Part shown: piece after piece, positions 50,982 through 59,028 of the stretch
Numbering within the stretch: the stretch's first letter is position 1
How the letters are laid out: every line of letters begins with the position of its first letter
NCBI RefSeq assembly: GCF_003115775.1
Contig: NZ_QEES01000002.1
Location: 2,480,001 to 2,544,000 of the forward strand
Reading direction: 5' to 3'
Length of the DNA: 64,000 nt
DNA from: Cellulomonas sp. WB94
GTDB taxonomy: Bacteria; Actinomycetota; Actinomycetes; Actinomycetales; Cellulomonadaceae
Translations under genes and position numbers: made by a program
The notes under the pieces: model-generated
The model's input: only the letters and a program-made list of their open reading frames with translations
What the model was told of the DNA's origin: nothing
The model's database searches: none

Positions 50982-53354
50982 GTGAGCGTCCCCGATGATG
51001 CCGTCGTGCGCCCCGGTGCCCGGGTGGACGAGGCTCTTGCCCGCGTGCTGGGAGAGCGGACCGCAGCCCCTCTCGCCAAGCTTGGCCTGCGGACGACGGG
51101 CGACCTGCTGCGGCACTACCCGCGCCGCTACACCGAGCCGGGGACCTTCACGAACCTCACCGACCTCGCCGTCGGCGAGCACGTGACCGTGCAGGCGGAG
51201 GTCCGTCAGGTCACGGTCCGCGAGATGCGCTCACGCGGAGGCGCGATGCTCCAGGCGGTCGTCACGGACGGCGTGCGGACCTTGCAGCTCACGTTCTTCG
51301 CGAAGCGCCGGGGAGTGCTGCGCGTGCACGAGCAACGCCTCGTGCCGGGTCGCACGGGTCTGTTCACGGGCGTCGTGTCCGACTACCGCGGCCAGCGCCA
51401 GCTCACGCACCCCGACTACCAGCTCATCGGCGTGGACGCGGACGACGAGGCGGCGGCGCTCGTCGAGGCGTCGCGCCCCATCCCGCTGTACCCGGCCTCA
51501 GCCGCCGTCCCCACCTGGCGCATCCAACGCTGCGTGCGCACGGTGCTGGACCCCCTGACCGACGACGACCTGCCCGACCCGATCCCGGTAGAGGTCCGGT
51601 CGGCGCGCGGTCTCGTGGGGCTGCGCGAGGCGCTCACCGACGTGCACGAGCCGTTCACCGACGAGCAGTGGCGTCGGGGCCGTGACCGGCTGCGCTACGA
51701 GGAGGCGTTCGTGCTCCAGGCCGAGCTGGCGCGCCGCCGACAGCTGGCCGCGGGCTCCCCGGCTGTCGCTCGTCCGCGGGTCGCGGGCGGACTCCTCGAC
51801 GCGTTCGACGCCCGCCTGCCGTTCACGCTCACCGACGGTCAGCGAGCCGTCGGCGGGGAGCTCGAGGTCGAGCTCGCGGCCGCGCATCCCATGCAACGGC
51901 TGCTGCAGGGCGAGGTCGGCTCCGGCAAGACCGTCGTGGCGCTCCGGGCGATGCTCCAGGTCGTCGACGCGCGCGGACAGGCGGCGCTGCTGGCTCCGAC
52001 CGAGGTTCTCGCGGCGCAGCACGTGCGCACGCTGCGTGCCCTGCTGGGCGACCTCGCGGAGGGCGGGTTCCTGGGCGGCGACGACCTGAGCACGCGCGTC
52101 GCGCTGCTCACGGGCTCCCAGGGTGCGTCAGCGCGACGCGAGAACCTGCTCGACGCCGCGAGCGGTCGCGCGGGCATCGTCGTGGGGACGCACGCGCTCC
52201 TCTCGGAGACGGTGCAGTTCGCCGACCTCGGGCTCGTGGTCGTCGACGAGCAGCACCGGTTCGGTGTGGAGCAGCGCGACACGCTGCGCGCCAAGGCCGC
52301 CCAGCTGCCGCACCTGCTGGTCATGACCGCGACCCCGATCCCTCGCACCGTCGCGATGACGGTCTTCGGAGACCTCGAGACCTCGACGCTCTCGGAGATC
52401 CCGGCGGGCCGCAGCGGCGTCACCACGGTCGTCGTGCCGGCCGACAACGCGACCTGGGTTGCCCGGACGTGGCAACGCGTGCGCGAGGAGGTCGAGAAGG
52501 GCGGCCGTGCCTACGTCGTGTGCCCGCGGATCGACCCGGACGACGACCAGGCGGGGTCCCGTCGCCGCACCGCCTCGAGCCGGGGACCGGCGGACGACGA
52601 CGGAGCCGACCTGCTCTCGTGGGACGCCACGGCTGCCGCCGGCGGCTTGGACGCCGACGAGCCGAGCGCCGACGAGCCGAGCATCGACGACATGGGTGTC
52701 GACGGGCAGGGCCTCGTCGCGGGGGCGCCGCCGCGTCGGCCCCTGCGCGCGGTGCTCGAGGTCGCCGACGAGCTGCGCGCCCTGCCGGCGCTCGCCGGGA
52801 TCGAGATCGGGACGCTGCACGGGCGCATGGCGGCCGACGAGAAGGACCGGGTGCTCGCGGACTTCACGTCGGGGCGCGTGCCCGTCCTGGTGTCGACCAC
52901 GGTGATCGAGGTCGGGGTGGACGTCACGGCCGCGACGGCGATGGTCGTCCTCGACGCCGACAGGTTCGGCATCTCCCAGCTGCACCAGCTGCGCGGCCGG
53001 GTCGGTCGCGGCGCTGCACCCGGGCTGTGCCTCCTGGTCGCGGACGCGCCCGACGGCAGCCCGGCCGCCACGCGCCTCGCCACGCTGGCGGCGACCACCG
53101 ACGGGTTCGAGCTCGCTGCCGTCGACCTCGAGCTGCGCCGCGAGGGTGACGTCCTTGGCGCCGCGCAGTCAGGCGGGGCGAGCTCGCTGCGCCTGCTGCG
53201 GGTGGCTCGGGACGGCGCGGTCATCGAGCGGGCCAGGGCCGACGCGCGCGAGGTCGTCGGGGCCGATCCTGACCTGCGCGAGCACCCGGTGCTGCGCGCG
53301 GCGATCGACCGGCTGCTCGTCGGTGAGCGCGAGGAGTTCCTCGACCGCGCGTGA
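50982..53354 (+). CDS. recG: ATP-dependent DNA helicase RecG
   Basis: 790 aa branch-migration helicase for stalled forks and recombination. The N-terminal wedge/OB domain includes GLRTTGDLLRHYPRRY and EVRQVTVREMRSRGGAML; Walker A is LQGEVGSGKTVVALRAML, motif II VVVDEQHRFGVEQR, motif III VMTATPIPRT, and the C-terminal QLHQLRGRVGRG. Between the walls of the second helicase lobe lies an acidic low-complexity insert (about residues 528-590: DPDDDQ ... ADEPSADEPSIDD) not present in the enteric protein. GTG 50982 has GGAGG upstream. Confidence 0.95.
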   Translation: MSVPDDAVVRPGARVDEALARVLGERTAAPLAKLGLRTTGDLLRHYPRRYTEPGTFTNLTDLAVGEHVTVQAEVRQVTVREMRSRGGAMLQAVVTDGVRTLQLTFFAKRRGVLRVHEQRLVPGRTGLFTGVVSDYRGQRQLTHPDYQLIGVDADDEAAALVEASRPIPLYPASAAVPTWRIQRCVRTVLDPLTDDDLPDPIPVEVRSARGLVGLREALTDVHEPFTDEQWRRGRDRLRYEEAFVLQAELARRRQLAAGSPAVARPRVAGGLLDAFDARLPFTLTDGQRAVGGELEVELAAAHPMQRLLQGEVGSGKTVVALRAMLQVVDARGQAALLAPTEVLAAQHVRTLRALLGDLAEGGFLGGDDLSTRVALLTGSQGASARRENLLDAASGRAGIVVGTHALLSETVQFADLGLVVVDEQHRFGVEQRDTLRAKAAQLPHLLVMTATPIPRTVAMTVFGDLETSTLSEIPAGRSGVTTVVVPADNATWVARTWQRVREEVEKGGRAYVVCPRIDPDDDQAGSRRRTASSRGPADDDGADLLSWDATAAAGGLDADEPSADEPSIDDMGVDGQGLVAGAPPRRPLRAVLEVADELRALPALAGIEIGTLHGRMAADEKDRVLADFTSGRVPVLVSTTVIEVGVDVTAATAMVVLDADRFGISQLHQLRGRVGRGAAPGLCLLVADAPDGSPAATRLATLAATTDGFELAAVDLELRREGDVLGAAQSGGASSLRLLRVARDGAVIERARADAREVVGADPDLREHPVLRAAIDRLLVGEREEFLDRA

Positions 53355-53375
53355 CGCCGGCCCGGCGGGGATGCG

Positions 53376-53381
53376 TACGCT
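53376..53381 (+). promoter_or_regulatory. -10 hexamer TACGCT for the leaderless ABC ATPase gene
   Basis: TACGCT ends 7 nt before GTG 53389. Confidence 0.5.
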
Positions 53382-53388
53382 GTCGGGC

Positions 53389-54081
53389 GTGTCGAAGACC
53401 CCCGCGATCCGCGCCAAAGACCTCCTCGTCGGATACGGCGGTGAGCCGGTGTGCGCGCCGGTGTCGTTCACGCTCGCGCCCGGGCGGGTGATCGCGCTCG
53501 TGGGTGCCAACGGATCGGGCAAGTCCACCGTCCTGCGTGCCGTGCTCGGGCTGCTCGACCCCGCCGGCGGCTCGGTCGAGGTGTTCGGTGCTGCCGTGGA
53601 CGAGCGCGAGGTCGGCTTCCGCACCAAGGTCGCGAGCGTGCTCGACGACGACGCGTACTTCCCGGCGCTGACCGTCGCCGAGCACCTCTACCTGACGGCG
53701 CGCGGCCACGGCGTGCGCGATGCCCAGACCGTCGTCGACGAGGTGCTCGACGAGTTCGGCCTCACCGAGCACGGCACGTCGCTCCCGGTCGCCCTGTCGT
53801 CCGGGCAGCGCCGCCGGCTGCTGCTGGCCGCCGGGTTCGTCCGCCCGCGGGCGCTGCTGGTGCTCGACGAGCCCGAGCAGCGGCTCGACCTGCGCATGCG
53901 CCAGCGGCTCGTGGAGCGGCTCCTCGCGGAGAAGGCGTCCGGCGGTGCCGTGCTGCTCGCGACCCACGACCCGGTGCTGCTGCGGGCGGTCGCCGACCGC
54001 GCCGTGCTGGTCGCCGACGACGTGTCGCGCCTCCTGAGCGCCGAGGAGGCCGCCGCGGCGATCGAGCAGGGGCCGCGATGA
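53389..54081 (+). CDS. ABC transporter ATP-binding protein
   Basis: 230 aa. Walker A ALVGANGSGKSTVLRAVLG, signature ALSSGQRRRLLLAAGF, Walker B ALLVLDEPEQRLD and H-loop LLATHDP are present; the Q-loop region is VASVLDDDAYFPALTVAEHL. In Walker B the following residue is E (LDEPE), normal. GTG 53389 is chosen by the hexamer rather than ATG 53371. It overlaps the membrane subunit by ATGA, forming an exporter pair inserted between recG and rsmD. Confidence 0.92.
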   Translation: MSKTPAIRAKDLLVGYGGEPVCAPVSFTLAPGRVIALVGANGSGKSTVLRAVLGLLDPAGGSVEVFGAAVDEREVGFRTKVASVLDDDAYFPALTVAEHLYLTARGHGVRDAQTVVDEVLDEFGLTEHGTSLPVALSSGQRRRLLLAAGFVRPRALLVLDEPEQRLDLRMRQRLVERLLAEKASGGAVLLATHDPVLLRAVADRAVLVADDVSRLLSAEEAAAAIEQGPR

Positions 54082-55757
54082 GCGACGACGCCGGACTGAC
54101 GGACGAGGTCGGCGAGTCGGGCGAGGCCGGCTCCGCGGTCCTGGTCGGTCCCGAGGCGACCGGGTCGTTCCCGACCGGCCGCTCGATCCGCCGGTACACC
54201 GCCGCCGCGACGAACCTGCGCAGCGGCGCGAGCGTCGGGGAGCTGCTCGGTGACGTGTACTACGTCGTCATCACGACGGCGATCGGCATCGGGATGGCGC
54301 TCGGCATCGCGGGCCAGCTGCGCGCCTCGCTGCCCGCCGGCGAGCAGACCACCGCCGGCGCGAGCAGCCTGAGCCTGCCGGGTCTCGTCGTGGTCCTCGT
54401 CGTCGGGCTCGCCGGAGTGCTGCTCTCGCTCGCAGGCCGGCTCGGTCCCGTCGGCTCGGCGGCCGCCGAGGCGACGTGGTGGCTCGGCCTGCCGGTCGAC
54501 CGACGCGGGCTGCTCCGTCCGTCCGCGCGTCGGCTGCCCCTGCTGGCGGCGGTCGTGGGCGCGGTCGTCGTCGGGGTCCTCGACGGCGGGCTGCTCGGTG
54601 ACCACCACGGCGGGCAGGTCCTGGTCGCGGCGCTTGCCGCCGGGCTCGTGTCGGCCGCGCTCGTGCTCGCGGCGAGCCTCGCGCAGACGTTCGACGCGCG
54701 GCGCGGCGCGACCTCCCTCGTGGGTGACCTGGTCCTCGCGGCCGCGCCGGTCCTCGCAGTGCTCGGTGTCGTGCTCGGCTGGCACCCCGCGAGGTTCCCC
54801 GCCATCCCGATCTGGTCGCTCGCGGTCCTCGCCGTCGCCGTGGCGGGTCTGGCCGTTGTCGTCGACCGCCGGCTCGACGACATCCCGTCGCGGTCCCTGC
54901 GGGTCAGCGGCTCCGTCGCGAGCCAGGCCGCGGGTGCGGTCGTGTCGATGGACTCGCGCGAGCTCGGCCGCGCGCTCACCGACAGCGCCGCGACGCCGCG
55001 ACGGCGCCGGTCGGCCCGGTTCGGGCTCGTGCGCGGTCCGGTGTCGGCGTTGGTCTCGGCCGATGCGACGGTGCTGCTCCGCTCCGTACGGCACCTCGTG
55101 CAGATCGTCGTCGCCGCGCTCGTGCCGGTGCTGGTCGGGGTCGTCCCTCAGCTCGCCGGTCGGCTCGGCTTCGCGATCGCCCTGGTCGTCGCCGGATCGG
55201 TGGCCATGACGGCGACCGGTGAGGGCGCGCGCCGGGCTGAGATGTCACCCGTGCTCGACCGGCTGCTGCCGCTCGCGGCACGTGAGGTTCGCCGGCTGCG
55301 CATGGTCGTGCCCGGCGTCGTCATGCTCGCGTGGTCGCTCGTCGCATTCGGCGCCGTGGGGGCCTGGGCGGGCGATCTGACGTCCTGGCTCACGCTCGCC
55401 GTCGTCTCGACGCCCGTCTGGGCCGGTGCGGCCGTGCGGGCCGCCTACCGCCCCGCTCCCGACTGGGGTGGCCCGCTGGTCTCGACACCCATGGGCGCGT
55501 TGCCCGCGGGCGTCACGATGGTGCTCGCGCGCGGGCCGGACGTCGTCGTGCTCGGCCTCGTCCCCGTCCTCATCGCCGTCGCGCTCGGCCACGTGCCGTC
55601 CGCGGTCGTCATCGCGCAGGTCGCGGTCAGTGCGATCGTCTTCGCGGTGTGCTCGAGCACGAGCACCAAGTCGATGATGGAGCGCATGACCGACGCGTCC
55701 GGGACGGCCGCACCGGGTGCGCCGGCCGCCGCGACCGGTCCGCAGAGCCGGCGATGA
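54078..55757 (+). CDS. ABC transporter membrane subunit (DUF6297-like)
   Basis: 559 aa with about ten to twelve predicted membrane segments (for example YYVVITTAIGIGMALGIAG, LVVVLVVGLAGVLLSLAG, LLAAVVGAVVVGVLDGGLL, VLVAALAAGLVSAALVLAASLA). A charged loop around 310-360 separates two halves. I believe it corresponds to the DUF6297 group of actinobacterial proteins always paired with an ABC ATPase, but this is from memory. Substrate unknown. ATG 54078 overlaps the ATPase stop; its own stop overlaps rsmD (GATGA), so three genes are coupled. Confidence 0.85.
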   Translation: MSDDAGLTDEVGESGEAGSAVLVGPEATGSFPTGRSIRRYTAAATNLRSGASVGELLGDVYYVVITTAIGIGMALGIAGQLRASLPAGEQTTAGASSLSLPGLVVVLVVGLAGVLLSLAGRLGPVGSAAAEATWWLGLPVDRRGLLRPSARRLPLLAAVVGAVVVGVLDGGLLGDHHGGQVLVAALAAGLVSAALVLAASLAQTFDARRGATSLVGDLVLAAAPVLAVLGVVLGWHPARFPAIPIWSLAVLAVAVAGLAVVVDRRLDDIPSRSLRVSGSVASQAAGAVVSMDSRELGRALTDSAATPRRRRSARFGLVRGPVSALVSADATVLLRSVRHLVQIVVAALVPVLVGVVPQLAGRLGFAIALVVAGSVAMTATGEGARRAEMSPVLDRLLPLAAREVRRLRMVVPGVVMLAWSLVAFGAVGAWAGDLTSWLTLAVVSTPVWAGAAVRAAYRPAPDWGGPLVSTPMGALPAGVTMVLARGPDVVVLGLVPVLIAVALGHVPSAVVIAQVAVSAIVFAVCSSTSTKSMMERMTDASGTAAPGAPAAATGPQSRR

Positions 55758-56317
55758 CCCGGATCGTCGCAGGCTCCGCCGGCGGCCGCACGCTCCAGGT
55801 CCCCCCGAAGGGGACTCGCCCGACGAGCGACCGCGTCCGCGAGGCGCTGTTCTCGCGGCTCGAGCACCTCGGCGCCGTCTCCCGTGCGCGCGTCCTCGAC
55901 CTGTACGCCGGGTCCGGTGCGCTGGGGCTCGAGGCTGCGAGCCGTGGTGCGGCGTCCGTCACGCTCGTCGAGTCGGCCCGGCTCGCGGCCGACGTGTGCC
56001 GACGCAACGTGGCGACCCTCGGGTTCGCCGGCACCGTGACGGTCGCCGTCGAACGCGTCGAGCGATTCGTCGCGCGCCCGGTTCTCGCGCCCTGGGACCT
56101 CGTGCTCGTCGATCCGCCGTACGACGTCCCGGACGACGAGCTCGCGGGGATGCTGGGCGACGTCGCCGGCGCGCTCGCGCCCGACGCGGTGCTCGTCGTC
56201 GAGCGCTCGACGCGCAGCCCCGAGCCGACCTGGCCCGCGGGCCTCGAACGCTTCGACGACCGGACCTACGGCGAGACGCGCGTGTGGTTCGCGCAGCCCG
56301 AGCGTGCCCTCGCGTAG
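55754..56317 (+). CDS. rsmD: 16S rRNA (guanine-966-N2)-methyltransferase
   Basis: 187 aa. MTRIVAGSAGGRTLQVPPKGTRPTSDRVREALFSRLEH is the RsmD N-terminus; motif I is VLDLYAGSGALGLEAASRGA and the catalytic motif DPPY is in LVLVDPPYDVPDD. It methylates G966 of 16S rRNA. ATG 55754 overlaps the preceding stop. Its TAG stop forms the first bases of the coaD -10 hexamer. Confidence 0.94.
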   Translation: MTRIVAGSAGGRTLQVPPKGTRPTSDRVREALFSRLEHLGAVSRARVLDLYAGSGALGLEAASRGAASVTLVESARLAADVCRRNVATLGFAGTVTVAVERVERFVARPVLAPWDLVLVDPPYDVPDDELAGMLGDVAGALAPDAVLVVERSTRSPEPTWPAGLERFDDRTYGETRVWFAQPERALA

Positions 56318-56320
56318 GTT
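56315..56320 (+). promoter_or_regulatory. -10 hexamer TAGGTT for leaderless coaD
   Basis: TAGGTT ends 6 nt before GTG 56327; its TAG is also the stop codon of rsmD. Confidence 0.6.
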
Positions 56321-56326
56321 GGCTGC

Positions 56327-56830
56327 GTGAGCACAGCCGTCTGCCCGGGGTCCTTCGACCCGATCACGCTCGGCCACATCGACATCGTGCGACGTGCCGC
56401 GTCGCTGTTCGACGAGGTCGTCGTCGGCGTCGCCCGGAACTCGTCCAAGGCGGCCCTCCTGGGCGTCGACGTCCGCGTCGAGCTGGCCCGCGCGGCGCTC
56501 GCGGACGTCCCCGGCGTCCGGGTCGAGCAGGTGACGGGTCTGCTCGCCGAGTTCGTCCGCTCGGTCGGCGCGGTGGCGATCGTCAAGGGGCTCCGCGGCG
56601 GCGCCGACTTCGATGCCGAGCTGCCGATGGCGCTCATGAACCGCCGCCTGACGGGCGTGGAGACGGTCTTCCTCGCCGGCGACCAGGCGCTCGCGCACAT
56701 CGCGTCGTCGCTGGTCAAGGACGTGGCGCGGTTCGGGGGCGACATCGATGATCTCGTCCCGCCCGGTGTCGGGCGGGTCGTGCGTGACGCGCTGGGCGCC
56801 AGCCCGGCCGGCGGAGGGAGCAGGGCATGA
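56327..56830 (+). CDS. coaD: phosphopantetheine adenylyltransferase
   Basis: 167 aa enzyme of coenzyme A synthesis. AVCPGSFDPITLGHIDIVRRAASLFD contains the T/HxGH nucleotidyl-transferase motif, and AIVKGLRGGADFDAELPMALMNRRLTGVETVFL, then ASSLVKDVARFGGDIDDLVP, complete the family. Start GTG 56327 fits the hexamer. The stop overlaps the next gene (ATGA). Confidence 0.96.
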   Translation: MSTAVCPGSFDPITLGHIDIVRRAASLFDEVVVGVARNSSKAALLGVDVRVELARAALADVPGVRVEQVTGLLAEFVRSVGAVAIVKGLRGGADFDAELPMALMNRRLTGVETVFLAGDQALAHIASSLVKDVARFGGDIDDLVPPGVGRVVRDALGASPAGGGSRA

Positions 56831-57339
56831 GCAACGACAGCTACAGCGACGACGACCTGGACCGGACGCGTCCGGAGGGCCTGACCGGCATCCTGGACGC
56901 GCTCTCGACCGCGATCTCGACGGCGCGTGCGATGCCGATGTCGTCCTCCGTCCTGGTCAACCGTGCGGAGATGCTCGACCTCGTCGACCAGGCGCGTGAC
57001 GCGCTGCCGACCCAGCTGGGCCGCGCCGACGAGCTGCTCGCGGACGCCGACTCGGCCCGCGCGGCCGCCCAGACGGAGGCCGAGGCCGTGCTCGCGCGCG
57101 CCCGCGAGCGCGCTTCGGAGCTCGTGGACACCGAGGCCGTCGTCGTCGCCGCGCGCGAGCGTGCCGCGGAGATCGTGCGCGAGGCCGAGGTGACCGCCGA
57201 GGGCCTGCGCCGCGACGCCGACGACTACTGCGACCGCCGCCTCGCCGACTTCGAGATCGACCTCGGCAAGCTGCTCAGCCAGGTGCAGGGCGGGCGGGCC
57301 AGGCTCGCCGACCGTCTCGGCGGTCCGGGCGAGGGCTGA
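56827..57339 (+). CDS. coiled-coil protein, DivIVA/ATP-synthase-b-like, unknown function
   Basis: 170 aa acidic, helical protein. After a short N-terminus (GILDALSTAISTARAMPMSSSVLVNRAEMLDLVDQARDALP) residues about 65-150 form a long coiled coil rich in Ala, Arg and Glu (ADSARAAAQTEAEAVLARARERASELVDTEA). The region AMPMSSSVLVNR is recurrent in actinobacterial genes at this locus. It resembles DivIVA-like scaffolds by composition only; function unknown. ATG 56827 overlaps the coaD stop, so it is cotranslated with coaD. Confidence 0.85.
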   Translation: MSNDSYSDDDLDRTRPEGLTGILDALSTAISTARAMPMSSSVLVNRAEMLDLVDQARDALPTQLGRADELLADADSARAAAQTEAEAVLARARERASELVDTEAVVVAARERAAEIVREAEVTAEGLRRDADDYCDRRLADFEIDLGKLLSQVQGGRARLADRLGGPGEG

Positions 57340-57388
57340 CGGATCGGCCGTCGTGTCGCGCCGTTTGGGCAGGTGGCCTCCAGTGCCG

Positions 57389-57394
57389 TAGGCT
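57389..57394 (+). promoter_or_regulatory. candidate -10 hexamer TAGGCT for the yceD-rpmF-rnc genes
   Basis: TAGGCT precedes the likely yceD start by about 60 nt, so this mRNA would have a 5' leader. No in-frame start lies at the usual 6-8 nt. Confidence 0.45.
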
Positions 57395-57453
57395 TGACCG
57401 TTGGTCCTGCCGGTCGTGGCGTGACCGAGAACCTGATGATGGGAACCTGGAAA

Positions 57454-58032
57454 GTGCAGCGCGCGCCTCACCTCGATCCCCGTTCGCCCCTCGTGCTCGA
57501 TACCCATGAGCTCGGTCGACGTCCGGGATCGATGCGGACGGTGCAGCGCACGGTCAAGGCTCCTGAGGATCTCGGTACCGTGGTGATCGGCGTCCCTCCC
57601 GGGACCGACCTGGAGCTGGATCTTCGGCTCGAGGCGGTCATGGAGGGTGTTCTGGTCTCCGGATCCGTCCGTGGCCGAGCAATCGGGGAGTGCATCCGCT
57701 GCCTGGACGAGACGGTCGAGGACCTCGACGTCACGATCCAGGAGCTGTACGTCTACCCTGAGCGCGCGGCTGTCGCGGTCGAGGACGGCGACGACGAAGA
57801 GGACGTGCGCAAGCTGGACGGCGACCTGGTCGACGTCGAGCCCGCGCTCCGGGACGCTGTGGTGACCGCGCTACCGTTCCAACCGCTGTGCCGGCCGGAC
57901 TGCCCGGGTCTGTGCTCCGAATGTGGAGCGCACCTCGCGGACGACCCCGACCATTCGCATGAGATCCTTGACCCTCGGTGGGCGGCCCTCGGTGGCCTGC
58001 AGAGCACGTACGACGAGACGAAAGAGAGCTAG
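57454..58032 (+). CDS. yceD: YceD/DUF177 family 23S rRNA accumulation protein
   Basis: 192 aa. HLDPRSPLVLDTHELGRRPGSMRTVQRTV opens the family; VSGSVRGRAIGECIRCLDETVEDLDVTIQELYVYP contains a CxxC, and CRPDCPGLCSECGAHLADDPDH gives the second zinc-type cysteine cluster near the end. YceD proteins are linked to 23S rRNA maturation and are nearly always next to rpmF, as here. The start is uncertain: GTG 57454 gives MQRAPHLDP, ATG 57439/57436 and GTG 57421 are also in frame. rpmF follows after 2 bp. Confidence 0.88.
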   Translation: MQRAPHLDPRSPLVLDTHELGRRPGSMRTVQRTVKAPEDLGTVVIGVPPGTDLELDLRLEAVMEGVLVSGSVRGRAIGECIRCLDETVEDLDVTIQELYVYPERAAVAVEDGDDEEDVRKLDGDLVDVEPALRDAVVTALPFQPLCRPDCPGLCSECGAHLADDPDHSHEILDPRWAALGGLQSTYDETKES

Positions 58033-58034
58033 CC

Positions 58035-58232
58035 GTGGCTGTTCCGAAGCGCAAGATGTCGCGCAGCAACACCCGTGCGCGTCGGTCGCAGTGGAAGACC
58101 ACTGCCACTGCGCTCACCACCTGCCCGCAGTGCAAGGCCAACAAGCAGCCGCACATGGCGTGCCCGACGTGCGGCGCGTACAACAACCGCCAGTACGCCG
58201 AGGCCGTGCGCACCGAGCACGAGGTCGGCTGA
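58035..58232 (+). CDS. rpmF: ribosomal protein bL32, zinc-binding form
   Basis: 65 aa. [53 protein letters not shown] has the L32 signature with two CxxC pairs forming the zinc site. GTG 58035 starts two bases after the yceD stop; GAGAG is the only Shine-Dalgarno candidate. rnc follows after 64 bp that hold a hairpin. Confidence 0.95.
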   Translation: MAVPKRKMSRSNTRARRSQWKTTATALTTCPQCKANKQPHMACPTCGAYNNRQYAEAVRTEHEVG

Positions 58233-58262
58233 CGCTCAGCGCAGTGGCGATCGCGATCGTCG

Positions 58263-58301
58263 CTCATGCCCCGATCCCCTTCGGGGTGACCGGGGCATGA
58301 G
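58263..58301 (+). ncRNA. 5' hairpin A covering the rnc start codon
   Basis: CTCATGCCCCG (58263-58273) pairs perfectly with CGGGGCATGAG (58291-58301); inside, CCCC-TTC-GGGG forms a second helix. The rnc ATG at 58297 lies in the right arm, so the structure would hide the initiation region. It is a plausible double-stranded substrate for the encoded RNase III. Confidence 0.65.
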
Positions 58302-58989
58302 CATCGCGTCCGCTCAGCTTGTCGAGAAGCTCGGGATCCACCTGGATCCCGAGCTTCTCGTGCTGGCGCTCACGCATCGTTCGTTCGCGCACGAGGCCGG
58401 CGGCATCCCGACGAACGAGCGTCTCGAGTTCCTCGGGGACACGGTGCTCGGCCTGGCCGTGACCGAGGCGCTCTACCGCAACCACCCTGAGCTGCCCGAG
58501 GGTGAGCTCGCCAAGATGCGCGCCGCCACGGTGTCGCAGCGCGCGCTCGCCGCCGTGGCGCGCGACCTCGACCTGGGCTCGTACGTGCTGCTCGGCAAGG
58601 GCGAGCTGTCGACCGGTGGCCCGGACAAGGACTCGATCCTGTCCGACACGCTCGAGGCGCTGTTCGGCGCGGTCTACCTCGCCCACGGTCTCGAGCCCGC
58701 ACGTGAGCTCGTCATGGCGCTCGTCGGCCCTACCCTCGTGGCCGCGGCGGACCTCGGCGCGGGCCTCGACTGGAAGACGAGCCTCCAGGAGCTCTCGGCC
58801 GAGCTCGGTCTCGGTTCGCCGAGCTACGAGGTCGACGGCGTCGGACCCGACCACGCCCGCACGTTCACGGCTCGCGCCGTCGTCGGTGACGAGGTGCGCG
58901 GCAGCGGGACCGGCGCGGCCAAGAAGCTGGCCGAGCAGGAGGCCGCAGCGGACGCGTACCGGGCGTTGGACGCGCTCCGACCGTCCTGA
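58297..58989 (+). CDS. rnc: ribonuclease III
   Basis: 230 aa dsRNA-specific endonuclease for rRNA and mRNA processing. The signature [21 protein letters not shown] carries the catalytic Glu/Asp residues, and [15 protein letters not shown] the second metal-binding Asp-Glu pair. The C-terminal double-stranded RNA-binding domain ([16 protein letters not shown] ... [19 protein letters not shown]) is complete. ATG 58297 lies in hairpin A and codons 10-22 form hairpin B. Gene order yceD-rpmF-rnc-mutM is conserved in actinomycetes. Confidence 0.95.
   Translation: MSIASAQLVEKLGIHLDPELLVLALTHRSFAHEAGGIPTNERLEFLGDTVLGLAVTEALYRNHPELPEGELAKMRAATVSQRALAAVARDLDLGSYVLLGKGELSTGGPDKDSILSDTLEALFGAVYLAHGLEPARELVMALVGPTLVAAADLGAGLDWKTSLQELSAELGLGSPSYEVDGVGPDHARTFTARAVVGDEVRGSGTGAAKKLAEQEAAADAYRALDALRPS
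58323..58360 (+). ncRNA. hairpin B, 17-bp perfect stem inside the rnc coding region
   Basis: CGAGAAGCTCGGGATCC (58323-58339), loop ACCT, GGATCCCGAGCTTCTCG (58344-58360). It is an uninterrupted 17-bp duplex 26 nt after the start codon, while also encoding [12 protein letters not shown]. Confidence 0.75.
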
Positions 58990-59028
58990 GCCTCAGCAGC
59001 CTGAGTGATCGCATGAGCGTGCCGCGCC

